From Anagrus nilaparvatae (Eukaryota > Arthropoda > Insecta > Hymenoptera > Mymaridae), in contig JAKSXM010000272.1 in the NCBI GenBank assembly GCA_022575985.1, forward strand, positions 22,068,501 through 22,132,500: 64,000 bases of DNA, in the 5' to 3' direction. The notes under the pieces were generated by a model that was not told the DNA's origin, made no database searches, and saw only the letters and a list, made by a program, of their open reading frames with translations. Shown here piece by piece: positions 22,801 through 34,855 of this stretch. The position numbers were made by a program, and so were the translations under genes. How positions within the stretch are numbered: position 1 is the first letter of the stretch; each line of letters begins with the position of its first letter.

Positions 22801-22911
22801 CAAATTCCGAAGTACCCCCTCCCTATAAACATGTTCCATGTTAAAAATACACAATGGATGAAGCCTCCAGTAAAATAGTAGGTAATCGCCTAAAATAAAA
22901 TAGCCCTAGTT

Positions 22912-25109
22912 TTGGTTCCTCAATGAGGAACCATTGTGATGGTTCAAATTTTGGATTTTGATTGTTTGGCATATAAGCACGTTTTGAGACCTCAGGAAGC
23001 TAAAAATTCGGTTTTTAAAAAAAGTCTGTATGTGTGTGTATGTAACCAGTGATATTTCACAACCATTATGGAATTAAGACCTAATTATTTTTCCCAAAAA
23101 TTTTTTCATCAAAAAATCTCAAAATACTTTTTTTTTTTTAATTTGGATGTAATAACTCATTTATTTCCATCCCTGGTAGCTTTTTTGCCAGTATTATACA
23201 ACTACGTAAAGTGAAACGGCGGTAAACAGCGCACGTACTCCAAACGTAGAACGGAGCCTCTACTTGCGCGACAAACTGCGCACATTAATTTATACAATGA
23301 CTCCGCGTTGAGAAGAGAGATAGACTATATTTTTAATGTTATAAAGATTATAAAGAATCAAGCTTAATATGGCGTCGTTGTCTGTGTTTATTGTTTGTTA
23401 TTGTTTTTAGAAATTTTTTAATTTTCAAAATTAAGAGAAAAGTTTATAGAAATCGGGAAGTTAGCAAAAGTTTTAAATAAAATAATATTTATTAAGATAA
23501 TTTATAAATTATTATAATATTAATGCAAATACGGTTGTCTTTTATGCACCTAAAAAGAGTGTTATAATTATAATACATCGGAATCGATCTATACTGTTAA
23601 TTTATTTATTTTTTAAAAAATATACAGTGACAGTTTTACGAAAAGTAACTAAAAATTTGTTTCAAAATTAAAATTAATAAAAAAATGCATTTAAATATTA
23701 TTGTTTATATGCAACATGAAAGAACGCAGCATACTTAACTTTATATTTATGTTGCTCTTTTTTATATTAAAAATTTAAAACATGGATGTGTGTAAACTTA
23801 ATTATTTTTACTTAAACATAATATTTTAGTCAATAAAAATGTGTATACTATTTACTCGACTATTTATCAAAAAAAAAATTGTTTTTTTTCTCTGTGCATA
23901 CCTAACCTTACTTTTGCTCTATTTGTTTAAAGAATTTACTTTTCCTAATTTTTTAGATTTACTTTAATTATTATTTTTAAAATTAAAATTAAAAAAAAAA
24001 ACGGTATAATATTCACATTTGGTTCATTTTTTTATTAACTCTAGAGATTTTTAAGTTCAATATATAGTCCAATATGTAAAACGTGAACTGAAAGTAACTA
24101 CCGGCCGTGCTACGGACTGGAGCAGTAAATACATGCGAAATACGGCCGTCCTACATTGATTTTGGCTACCAGGGATGAAAGTACTTATATTTGAAAGTAT
24201 GATTTTTACTCGATATCTCAAATCTGATAATTAATTTTTTGAAAATTTTGTTCCCAAAATTTATTTTACAAAAAAATACAAAAAACACCAAATTTTTTTT
24301 TCTTTTTGGACGTAGTACTTAATTTATTTCTATGAGAGTACTAGTTTTAGAAAGTTCGTTTATAGTAATTTTTTGAATCTGATACCAAATTTTTTCAAAA
24401 TTTTTTTCTCAAAATTAAAAAACAAAAAAATTAAAAAAACTGTAATATTTCTTTTTTTGGGTGTAATAGCTAATTTTATTCCATGAAAGTACTAATATCT
24501 GAAAATATTGTAACGGGTGAAACTTCACAACCATTATGGAATTAAGACCTAATTTTTTTTTCAAAAATTTTTTTATCAAAAAAGCTCATGGTACTTTTTT
24601 GTTTTTTTAATTTGGATGCAATACCTCCTTTCTGTGCATGGAAGTACTTGTATTTGAAAATATGGTTTTTACTCGTTATCTCGAATCTGATAATTAATTT
24701 TTTGAAAATTTTTTGCCCAAAATTTTTTTTGCAAAAAAATACCAAAAATACCAAATTTTTTTTTTTTTTGGACGTAGTACCTAACTTATTTCTATGAGAG
24801 TAGTAGTATTAGAAAGTTAGTTCATAGTAATATTTTGTATCTGATACCGAATTTTTTCAAAATTCAAAAAACAAAAAAATTCAAAAAACTACAATATTTT
24901 TTTTTTTTAGGTGTAATACCTTTTTAATTCCATAAAAGTACTAATATCTGAAAATATTGTAAAGAGTGAGATTTCACAACTATTATGGAATTGAGAGAGA
25001 AATCTATGTATGATTGCATGGTTGTAATCGGTGATATCAGTGGCATCTTGATGTATTAAGCTCATTGTTTGAGGAACCTTAGTGCCAGCTAGCTGGCAGG
25101 GTATTTTAT
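22912..25109 (+). mobile_element. Repeat family A, longest copy, carrying a nested 1-kb insertion
   Basis: It begins with the self-complementary 'ggttcctcaatgaggaacc' and ends with 'ctcattgtttgaggaacc', then the 16-bp palindrome 'tgccagctagctggca' and 'gggtatttt'. The sequence just outside ('ctagtttt' on the left, 'ataatccagtg' on the right) is contiguous at about 1,395-1,412 in the duplicated block, so the insertion site is visible as an empty site there. The body consists of diverged modules with 'ccatgaaagtac' and 'atctcgaatctgat'. No coding capacity was recognised. Confidence 0.65.
23171..24174. mobile_element. 1,004-bp non-autonomous DNA transposon with 10-bp terminal inverted repeats
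   Basis: It starts 'ccctggtagc' and ends 'gctaccaggg', exact inverted repeats. The host repeat reads 'atttccat' before and 'atgaaag' after. The empty form 'atttccatgaaagtac' is seen at 2,880 and 3,197, which indicates a 2-bp 'at' target duplication. The ends are GC-richer than the AT-rich middle. No protein is encoded. The superfamily was not assigned. Confidence 0.8.
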
Positions 25110-27980
25110 AATCCAGTGGAATTGTTTTTTTTTTTAATTTACATCAGGAGTTAAATTTCTTTTTCCAAGTTAATTAAATAATTGATAGCTATTTTGCTAT
25201 AACATGAAAGTAAAGGAAAGGATCAATTTGCAAAAAGGTGTAGTAATAAATAAAAAACTGAATTTTATATTTTTTTTAAATTTATAATTAATGGTAAATT
25301 TTTTGTCATCTTACAGTATTTGAACAGTTACATTATAATTAATAATAATAATAGCCTAATTAAATTCAAATTATTATTTTATACAAACAAAAAAAAAAAA
25401 ATTGATGAGTTACACTCGTCACATCATCACCCTGCCATTTTTTTCATTAAAGGGCATAAATTTTAGAAAGTATTTTAGAGTGATAAAATTTTAGTTTTAA
25501 TTTTCAAAAATTATCAATTTTCTTTTTAAATCTCTCCAAAAAAACTTTCTAAAAATACCCCTCTTCTTTAAAAAAATTTATTTTCGCGCATTTTTTTCTT
25601 TTTTGCCTTTATTCTATAATAACTCAAAAAAAAAATGATTCTTAACATAATTAAATTTTCTTCTTCATTTTACAATTTAATATTTTTCAAAAAAATAAAA
25701 AAAATGTGTTATACAATCAAAGAAAAAAATAATTTAAAATAAAAAAAAAAAAATTTTAATAATAATAATTTTTATCTGTTCCACTGTTTAAATAAAAAAA
25801 AATCATATGATATTATTATTATTATTAATTTTCTTTTCTTTAATTTGAAAAAAAGTTACTTTTACAAAAATTTTTCATACATTTAAATATACAAAAATTA
25901 AAAATATTCTTACTAAACATAGCCAAAAGTCACTATTTACTTTTAAATATAAAAATTCCAAAAATTTTGTTGTGATATAATAATTATTTTGTAAAATACG
26001 ATTTTAATGACAAGATTCCATATATAAATATATATATAAAATCTAAAGGGTAAAAAAACTGACTTAAAATCTACATTATAATAAAATATGTTTTTTTTTT
26101 AATAAAATATCTTCATATTATTTTCGGCATTACAATTAATTAATATCATTTTTTTTCATTTAATTCTTTATACATTGTACCGAATTATTTATTTAATTAG
26201 AGAGACAGTGTAAGAGTTAGAGAGTAGGGTATAAAATTGGACAATTATTTTTATTGAAAAGGGGTTTGGGGAGGGTTTAAAGGTGGGCTTATAAATATTT
26301 CATTTTTTATTGTACAATAATAATAATAATAAATAATAACAGCGACCAGCGCATATTATTCGTTTTTTATTTTAAAAAACATATAAATAATTATAAATAA
26401 ATATTTTATTTTTTTTTTTAACCGGGCTCTATTTTACTTATTTACAAATATATTTTTATTTAATGCTGATGATTTGATGTTTTTTTTTCTGTTTTGGAGG
26501 GAACATGAAGGAAGAGATTTTATTTTGTTACTTTTAAAAATTATTATGAGGTAGAAAAGGTTACTTTTTTATTTTGGCAATGCCCACTTAATTAAAATAA
26601 ATAAAATTTTTGTGTTTTTAAATAAAAATTGTATAAGCTTTTTTTAATTAACTGAGGTTTATAATTCAGGTACAAAATACAATTTTGATAAGGGAATGCT
26701 TTTATTTTACTTTTTTGTTGTTTTTGTTTGCCGAAATTTTAATGCTAAATTATTGAATAAATATTTTTAAAATTTTTTTCTTATAATTAAATTTTTCCTT
26801 TAATTTTGGTCCAAATAGTAAAGTTATCGTGATTTTTTTAAATTTTGAAAAATTTAAGCCTAAAAAAATTTTAATCCAAAAAATTTTTGAGCATTATAAA
26901 CCTTACGATGTGGACACTGACTTTAATTTTTAATATTAAAAATAGTACGTTAATTAATTAAATATATTTACACAAAAAAAAATGTACATAAAAAAAAAAA
27001 ATTTTTTTTTGTATTTTTTTTACATTTTTTTTTTTAATTTTTGAACACCTAATTATTAAAAATTATGTATCTTCCATCACGCTCTCTATTACATCGTTGT
27101 TAGATTTAAAATTTTCATTTTTTATTACTTAACAATTAGATTTTTAATATACTTTGTACTAACTTCTGTTTTTTATTTTTAAATATTGTATTATTACCTG
27201 AGAAATAATTAATTGATATGGACTAAATATTTAAAAAAAAAAAGTTATAAATTTTAATGGTCCATTTATCAAAATACTGTTGATTAATTAACTTAATTTA
27301 TTGACTTAAAAGTATACAATAATTCAAAGATGACCAAAAAAAAATTATAAAAAAATATTTTTGGTGCACCCTGTAAGTTACTATAAATTGAGGTAGATTT
27401 TGTACTCGTGCACTTGAAAACAAAAAAAATGGCACATACTATTGTTAAAAAAAATTTCATTTTCTTTTGTTCGATCAAAAGTATTTCTCAATTTGACACA
27501 ATATTTCTCTTAAATTTCTAATTAAAAACTACATGAATAACACCTTAATTTAATATATTTTCATTTTGTACTATAAATCAAAAATGATCAAAATTACACT
27601 TAAATATTTGACCATTTTTTATTAATATTATTACCCTTTTATTTTGGAACCTGTCATTTATCGTATTACAATTTTTCTTTTTTTGCTATGTTTATATTCA
27701 TTTTTTTAAAACGTTATTTTTTTTTTTGTATAAGCAACATTTTTTCATTTTGACATATTTTGATTTGATTCAAAAATATATCAAGTACAGGCTTGCTTTT
27801 TTAGCATTTAAATTATGCTTTTTTTTTATTATAAGTTACATGTTATTTAAAAAATTTTAGAATTTTTTTGGCTCTTATTATTTATCCAAAAAAAAATGAA
27901 AATAAATAATAAAAAAAAAAAGAAAAAAAAATTACAAATTACAATTTTTCTTAATACAATTACATACTTAATTTTACAAT
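25109..27980. repeat. Duplicated block, copy 2 (partner at 1,400-4,430)
   Basis: It is collinear with copy 1 but lacks the two family A insertions and retains about 735 bp (25,720-26,455) that copy 1 lacks. It ends at about 27,980 at the position equivalent to 4,425, where copy 1 enters the SMYD4-like exon and copy 2 enters the AT-rich desert. The block contains no recognisable gene. Confidence 0.75.
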
Positions 27981-30900
27981 ATTAAATTTTGACAATTAAA
28001 TTTTGAATTATTTACGTGCGCATATACGTGTGATTATGTTTTTATTATTATTATTATTATTATATTATAATAAATATAATTAATTTAATATAATTTTTTT
28101 ATATTATGATATATTTAAGTGAGCGTGAATTTTTTTTTTTTTTTAAACACCAAATTTTTTTTTTACCTTAATATTAAAGATTATTAATTTTTTTTTAGAT
28201 TAAATACCAAAAAATATTTTTTATTTATTGTACCGAAATATTCAATTTTTTTTTTGGTCAAAAAATTTTTCAAATTTGCGTATTTTGTCGCGCGCAAATT
28301 TTAAATATATATATTCAAGAAGAGGAGGTTTTCTTATAAAATGGCCTTAAAAAAAAAAAAAAAAAAAATACAAAAAATTATTTTGCCAAAATGTGCTACA
28401 ATAAAATAAAAACAACATGCAACATACTTTTTTTTTTGCTTTTTCATTATAAATCCTATACAATTACATAGCTCAATTTTCTTTTTGAGAAAAAACATTT
28501 TTTTACATAAAAATTGCTTGATTATATACAATGAATTATATAATTTATTTATAATATTTTTTTTCTTAATATTGTGCACATTTTTTTTATACGTATATAA
28601 GGGCACCTCCTTAATTAATTAATATTGAAATATATATAAGCTTTTTTGGTGTGCTTTTTATATATTTTATTTATATATTTTTATTTATTTAATTAAAAAA
28701 ATTAAGTAGAACAAGATTTTTTTAAAAATTTCAATTTTTTCAATTATTTAATTTTGAATTTTTTTTAACATTTTTTTGCCAAAATTTTTACCAAAATTTA
28801 TACCAAAATTTTTAGTAAAATATTGTTCAACTTAATTTTTTCTTTTTAATTATTGATTTAACTATTTTTTTTTTAATTATTTATAAACAACAAAAAAACA
28901 AAACTGTTTATTTTTCAACCAACAAATTACGTGCGATCAATGAATTTTTTTTTTTTTGTATTTTTTTTTTTTTTATTTGACAACACACACGAATGATGAT
29001 AATAATAATAATAAATATTACATACTTATTATAAATATATAGCACAAATAAAATTTAATTTTAATATATGCCAAATTCTCGTACAAATTATTTCGCTCAC
29101 AATAAAATTTATTTACTTTTTTTTTGCTTGTATTGAAGAAAAAAAATTTTTTTTTTTTTAAATTCATGAGTGAAAATAAAATAACTGGGATTTTAATTAA
29201 TTTTGAGCGTATATTTTAAAACGTATACGACAACAGACAATTTTTCTTTTTAATTTCCTAAATAATTTTTCTTAATTTTAATTTTTTATGCCAAATTATT
29301 ATTAATTAATTATTATTTTTTTTTTTAATTTTATTTTTTAATTTTTTTTTTTTTTAATTTTTTTTAATTTTTTTTAAGTCTTAATTTCCTAAATATAATA
29401 GCCAAATACGTTTTTTTTTTAAATTATCGAATACGAAATATACGAATTTTTTTTTAAAATTATTTTTAATAAGAACCATACAGAAAAAGCGTAAAAGCAT
29501 TGATTTTTATTTTTTTTTTAAACACAAAAAAAAAATTATTTTAAAGATTTTTTTTTTTATTTTAAATTATTATTATTATTAGCTGCACATTGCTAAAAAT
29601 ATTGATTGTATTAACATACATTCACGTAATTTATTATTACACATACGTTTTTTTTTTTTTATTTTTCAAAAACGAAAATTTATCATTAAATTTCAAAAAA
29701 ATTGCCTTCTTCTTGATTCTTAAATTTAGAATATTTAAATAAAAGTTTGTTTTTTAAACTAAAAAAAAAAACACAAATTAATTGTGTATCTATCACTTAT
29801 ACTTGAATAATCTTAAAAAAAAAAAAAAAAAAAAATTTCTTAACACACCTAATATATATAAATTCCAAAAAAGACATGTTTTGTGTACATTATTTATTAA
29901 TATTAGCCTAAAATTTATGTTTTTTTATACTTTTTACTTACTAAAATTTTATCCTAAAAATTTAAAATTTTTTTATTGCGTGAGTGTGTATTTTGTAAAA
30001 TTTGTTTTTTTTTTTATTAAATGACAACGACTTTCTTATTAAATAACAAAATTTATAAATATATTGCTTTTTTTAAAAAAAGCCAAATTATTTTTTCTTA
30101 AAATGAAAGTATTTTTCTTTTAATAATTAACAATAATAATAATAATTAATAAACATTACTTAATATTTAATTATTTAATAATAAAGGTAACCCAATTTAT
30201 AAATTGCAAATAATTTATGCAATAAAAAGTCAAAATAAAAAAAAATAATAATTTTTTTTACTCTTTCTTTTTGATTGATTTACAGAGTAAATTTTTTTTT
30301 TATTTTTACATATAAAATTAATTTGAAAATTAACAACAAATTATAAAAAAATTTTCTTATTTTGATTCATGATAAATAAAAATTTCGACTTTAACGAAAA
30401 TCTTTAAAAAAAATTTTATCGTGTCGAAATTAATAATTTTTTTTTTTTTTACTTTATACACACGCTCGCTTTTTATTGTATTGTTTGTTTTTTCTTATTT
30501 TTGTTTTTCGTTTGTTATTTTCAAGAATATTTCAGCAGCCAAAAATAATTTTGTTTTCATTTTTTTGTTTTCGTCCTAAATAATTTTGTTGAAAATTTTT
30601 TTTTTTAGTAGTAGTACAACAATTTTTTCCGCACAATTTAGAGAATTTTTTATCCAAAATTAACCTCAAAAATTTTTTATTTTGGGTGAATTAAATAAAT
30701 TTTTTTTTCTTTTTTTTTTTTAGTTGTTACATAAAAGATTCATTTTTTTGTTGTTTTTTTTAATTTAAATCCTTCTTCACACTTATTCATGTAAATACGC
30801 TTTAATCTCAAAAATTTAGACATGAATTTTCATCATAAAATTTCTCAAAAATTTTGTTTTTCCCCTAAAATCTTTTTTTTTAAACGCACGACTTATTTTG

Positions 30901-33900
30901 ACAAAACCATCAATTTTTTTTCATATTTTTTAATCATCGAAATTTTTTCTTTTTATATAAGCAGTGCAATATCAAAGCATACTCAATCAATCACAAACCT
31001 CTTTCACACAATTATTTTAAACTATCAACTATTTAAAAAAAAAAACGCATGTTAAAAAAAAATGTTATTTTGTGAATGTACCCTTAAAATATGTGTATAT
31101 GTATCAACATCTTAAATAATATGCGAGTATTACAAATAAAAAACAATTATTTTGAGGTATATAAAAAAAAAAATATCACATTATTGCAAAAGAAAAAAAA
31201 ATTTCATTTCAATTTTTTTATTTTTTGGTTAAAAAGAAAGTGGGCACAATTTTTTAAGTATGTAAAAAATAAAATATTTCTTCATTAGACTATTTAAATC
31301 TGTTTAACAACATAAATAATTAACTATTTATATTACAATATATGTATTTTCATTTGTTTAATAATAAATATCAAATCGTGCCCAATTTTTTGCACCAAAA
31401 AAAAAAAAAATAAAAAAACAAAATTCTTTTCATTAATAAAAATTCTGTTTTAAAAAAAGTAGTGTGTAATTACATTTAAGTATATAAATGCACCAATAAA
31501 TGCACGTTAATCTCTGTATATTTTACAACCCTGTGTATTTATAATATTCTATAACAAAAAGAAAAGGCTTTGAGGTAGCAGGTTACTTGTAACTGTAAAT
31601 TGCAAAAAAAAATTACACACTCTTTTTTATTTTTCTATTATTTTTTAACAATTAACATTATAAATTACTATTGTATTTTGATATAAAAAATGCCTCTTTT
31701 GGTTTTATTATTATTTTTTTTTCTATTTTTTTAAATAACTATTGTCTTTTTTTATATAATAATAATAATAAAACGTCAATGCTATATGTATGTGTAAAAA
31801 AAAAAATATTTATTGTAATAAAAAAATAATTAAAAATACTGTTTTTTAACAATTTTTTCTTTGCAATTGACGTTAATATTTCTATAATAATCCTGACTAG
31901 GTGAGATATAACCGTACTCGTTTATTACTAGAAAAATTATTTTCAGTTATTATTATTATTATTACGTACTATTATCTTATAATTTAACTGTACAAAATAT
32001 TTTTTTTTATAGTAAAATTGCGCGATACAAAAAAAAAAACAAAAAAAAAATTTTTTTTTCTTCTTTTCTATCGTTATTTAAGGCTGGTCGAGTTACAAAT
32101 TAACGTTTTTCTTTTTTTTAGTTTAAAATTATTGTTATAATTATTGATTTTTAAAATGTTCTTGATCTTCATTGCTTTGTTAATTAACTTACTTACTATT
32201 ATTATTATTATTGAGAATGAAATGAAGAAATAATCACAGTTTAAGTTTAATGACAAAATTAAATTGTCAATCTAGTTTTATTTTTATTTAATCACATCTT
32301 TTTACTATTTTATAATAAAAAGGCAACTGTTTAAATGAAGGCTTCGGTTTATTATTATGTATTATTATTACTATTATTGCTTATTTTACGTATTTTATTC
32401 GAGATGAACAGTAATGTTTTTTGTGCCCAGAATTTATAAGTACCGAATTTTCAATTTTTTTTTGGTTCTTTAAAGGTTAAACTCCCAAAAAAGTATCAAT
32501 TACAATACCTAATTTTGAGCACAATTAAAACCACTGCCATCCAGAACATTTCATTATCTATTACAGAAAATCAAGAACAACATTATGCATCACTGTGTAC
32601 TCAATAAAAAAAAAATATGTATCACATTTATTTATTATTTACAACAATAAAAAAAAATTTGCATATAAACAAAAACGTTAGTAACTCGACTTATTTATTT
32701 AATTACTTTATATTCTCTTATAAACTCACGGATTTTACATATACTATTTTCCATCAGTTTAAATTAAACTATTATAAAAATCTCACTGATTATAACTTTA
32801 TTTATTTATGAATTAAAAAAAAAAAAAAAAAAAATCACAACCGAGTTTATTTCGGCAGTTTTATGCACGCTATTACTATTTTTCTTACTATTGCATTATT
32901 TATGGACAAAAGATCCATAAAAGTATTAAAAAAAAAAATTCTGTCGTTTTTCTTTTGTAAATATTAAAAAGTTTCTTATACATTAATATTTAACTATTTT
33001 ATTGATTCATTTGCTCTGTAATAATAATAATTAAAAAATTGTAATATAAAAAAAAAAGTTATTATTTGCTTTATTTTTTGAAAGCTTGCGAACACCCTAT
33101 GTTTTATTTATAATAAATAATTAATTAAATTATTTTAAAACAAAACAATTAAATATTTAATAAATAACCCTGAGATTATTTTTAATTATACTAATATTTT
33201 AATACTATTGATTATGCATTTTTGTATTTTTATTATTTTACTTTACCATTTTTTTTTTTGGTAAAGTTTGTACAAAAGTACGTTTATTTATTTTTAATCA
33301 TTTAACAACAATTATTAACTGCAGTCTTTATTTTTTAATATGTATTTAATAACAATGAGTAATCGCAAGGCTTTCTTTTTATTTTATTTATATTATTATT
33401 TGTGCCTCTTTATTTATTTAACATTTTCTTTTTTATTTATTTTTTAAATAAAAATAAAGAAAAAAAAAAGAAGGAACTTAAAAAATGAACAAAAAAATAA
33501 AGGAACTTTCAGTTACTATTAATAATCTATTTTTCTTTAAAATTAAAACATTTTCTATTGCATTTACCCGGGTAGAAATTTTATGTTTGGCTACCATCAG
33601 GCCCAAAATAGGCCCCAAATTAGGCAAGCCCTTAAAAATTTCTACCCGGGTATTTTTTTATTTATTTATTTATTATTTTATATATGATTTAAAAAAAATG
33701 ATAATTTTTTATTTTATCACTTTTTTTGGCACTGTATGTGTAAAAAATTATTTGTATTTCTTTATGTGTTTTATATAAAACTATTATTTTTTTTAATATA
33801 ATTAAAAAACAGTATATTGGGGCACCAATAGGCTTTTTTTTTTAAAGTATTTAACAGTATTTACTATTATTTATAATTATTTCTTTTTTTTTCATTAAAT

Positions 33901-34637
33901 ATGGTATATAAAAAACTAGGATCATTTCGGTTATCGCAGCTCGGTTTTCATTTAATTATTTTTTTACTTTTTTTTTTTTTATTTTTTTATTATTTTATTT
34001 TAAAATATTGTATTTATTATAGCGTTTTTATTTTTTTATATAAACTATAGTCTTTGTAATTATTGCGGTAACGATAGATTTTATATTACTTTTTTTTTAA
34101 ATTCGCGCATTTTATTTCTTTCATTTTAACTTGTGAAAAATTTCATTGTTATTTTCCATTATTCCTCGGATTATTTATTTAAATATATATTTTTTGTAAT
34201 ATATATATATTTATATATATACTTTATGTTTTTGTTTATAATATTTACATACACTCATACAAACACATTCATACTCAAAATTCTTTTTTAATATTCTTTA
34301 ATATTTTGTCGCACTCGCTTTTTCTGTTTTCATTTTTCGAATTAATAGTCTTTTGATTCAAGCAAAACATCGTTATTTTAAGCTTGATCAAATTTTTCAT
34401 TTTTTTTTCTTAACATTGTATACGATCCTTACTGATTGTGTTGCACTTTGATTGACTAGTTTTGTGATATGACCGCCTTGTCGTATTATTATAATTAGTA
34501 GTAGCAGTAGTAGCAGCAGCGAACGTGATAATATTATTGAGGTTATTAGTTTTTTTCATTAAATTTTCTTCGTTATATTGTTGTTCTTTTTTTCTTTTTT
34601 CATTAATAATATATTTTTTTAAATATAATATTTTTTG
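27981..34637 (-). other. Long AT-rich desert; candidate 3' UTR and downstream region of the zinc-finger exon
   Basis: About 6.6 kb of extreme AT bias with many runs of 8 to 15 T or A and trinucleotide ATT/AAT repeats. All open frames are low-complexity. Immediately downstream of a terminal coding exon on the minus strand, part of it is expected to be 3' UTR. Many AATAAA-like signals exist on that strand, so no polyadenylation site can be chosen. Confidence 0.45.
33565..33652. repeat. Short inverted-repeat element with 18-bp arms
   Basis: 'tacccgggtagaaatttt' (33,565-33,582) is the exact reverse complement of 33,635-33,652. The loop is about 52 bp and rich in 'ggccc'. Flanking 'attt' on the left and 'attt' on the right are compatible with a short target duplication. 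It is a GC-rich spot inside an otherwise AT-only region, consistent with a tiny MITE. Confidence 0.7.
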
Positions 34638-34855
34638 CTACTGTTGTACAGTATCAGCAACTGGTAATGATTTTAAACTTAATTCTGGTTTATGTTCACG
34701 TGCAATATGACGTCTTACTGTATTGTTACGTGTAAATGTTCTTGTACAATATGGACATGGTACACGGATTCCTTGATGTCGTTGTCTTATGTGAGCACGT
34801 AAATTTGTTTCGTAGCCATAAAGCCTTTCACAAAATGGGCACTTGAGTTTTTTAC
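34638..34855 (-). CDS. Terminal exon with two C2H2 zinc fingers (BTB-ZF type)
   Basis: The acceptor TTATAG precedes the exon at 34,855, and the frame runs to a TAG at 34,638. It encodes two C-x2-C-x12-H-x4-H fingers (starting CPFCERLYGYETNL and CPYCTRTFTRNNTV) joined by a short linker, then about 20 residues. Paired fingers in a small last exon are characteristic of insect BTB-zinc-finger transcription factors such as lola, fruitless, broad and tramtrack, which swap 3' exons by alternative splicing to change DNA specificity. The BTB exon is not in the window and would lie beyond on the minus strand. Which family member it is cannot be decided. Confidence is high that it is a real exon, because frame, splice site and motif agree. 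Confidence 0.8.

Noticed and set aside
24988..25109. Helitron 3' end suggested by the palindrome close to the terminus of family A
   Set aside because: The bases after the hairpin are 'gggtatttt', not the CTRR end expected of Helitrons.
27293..33778. Open frames of 60-97 codons in the AT-rich desert
   Set aside because: They are dominated by Phe, Lys, Asn, Ile and Tyr from T/A homopolymers, with no domain and no codon structure.
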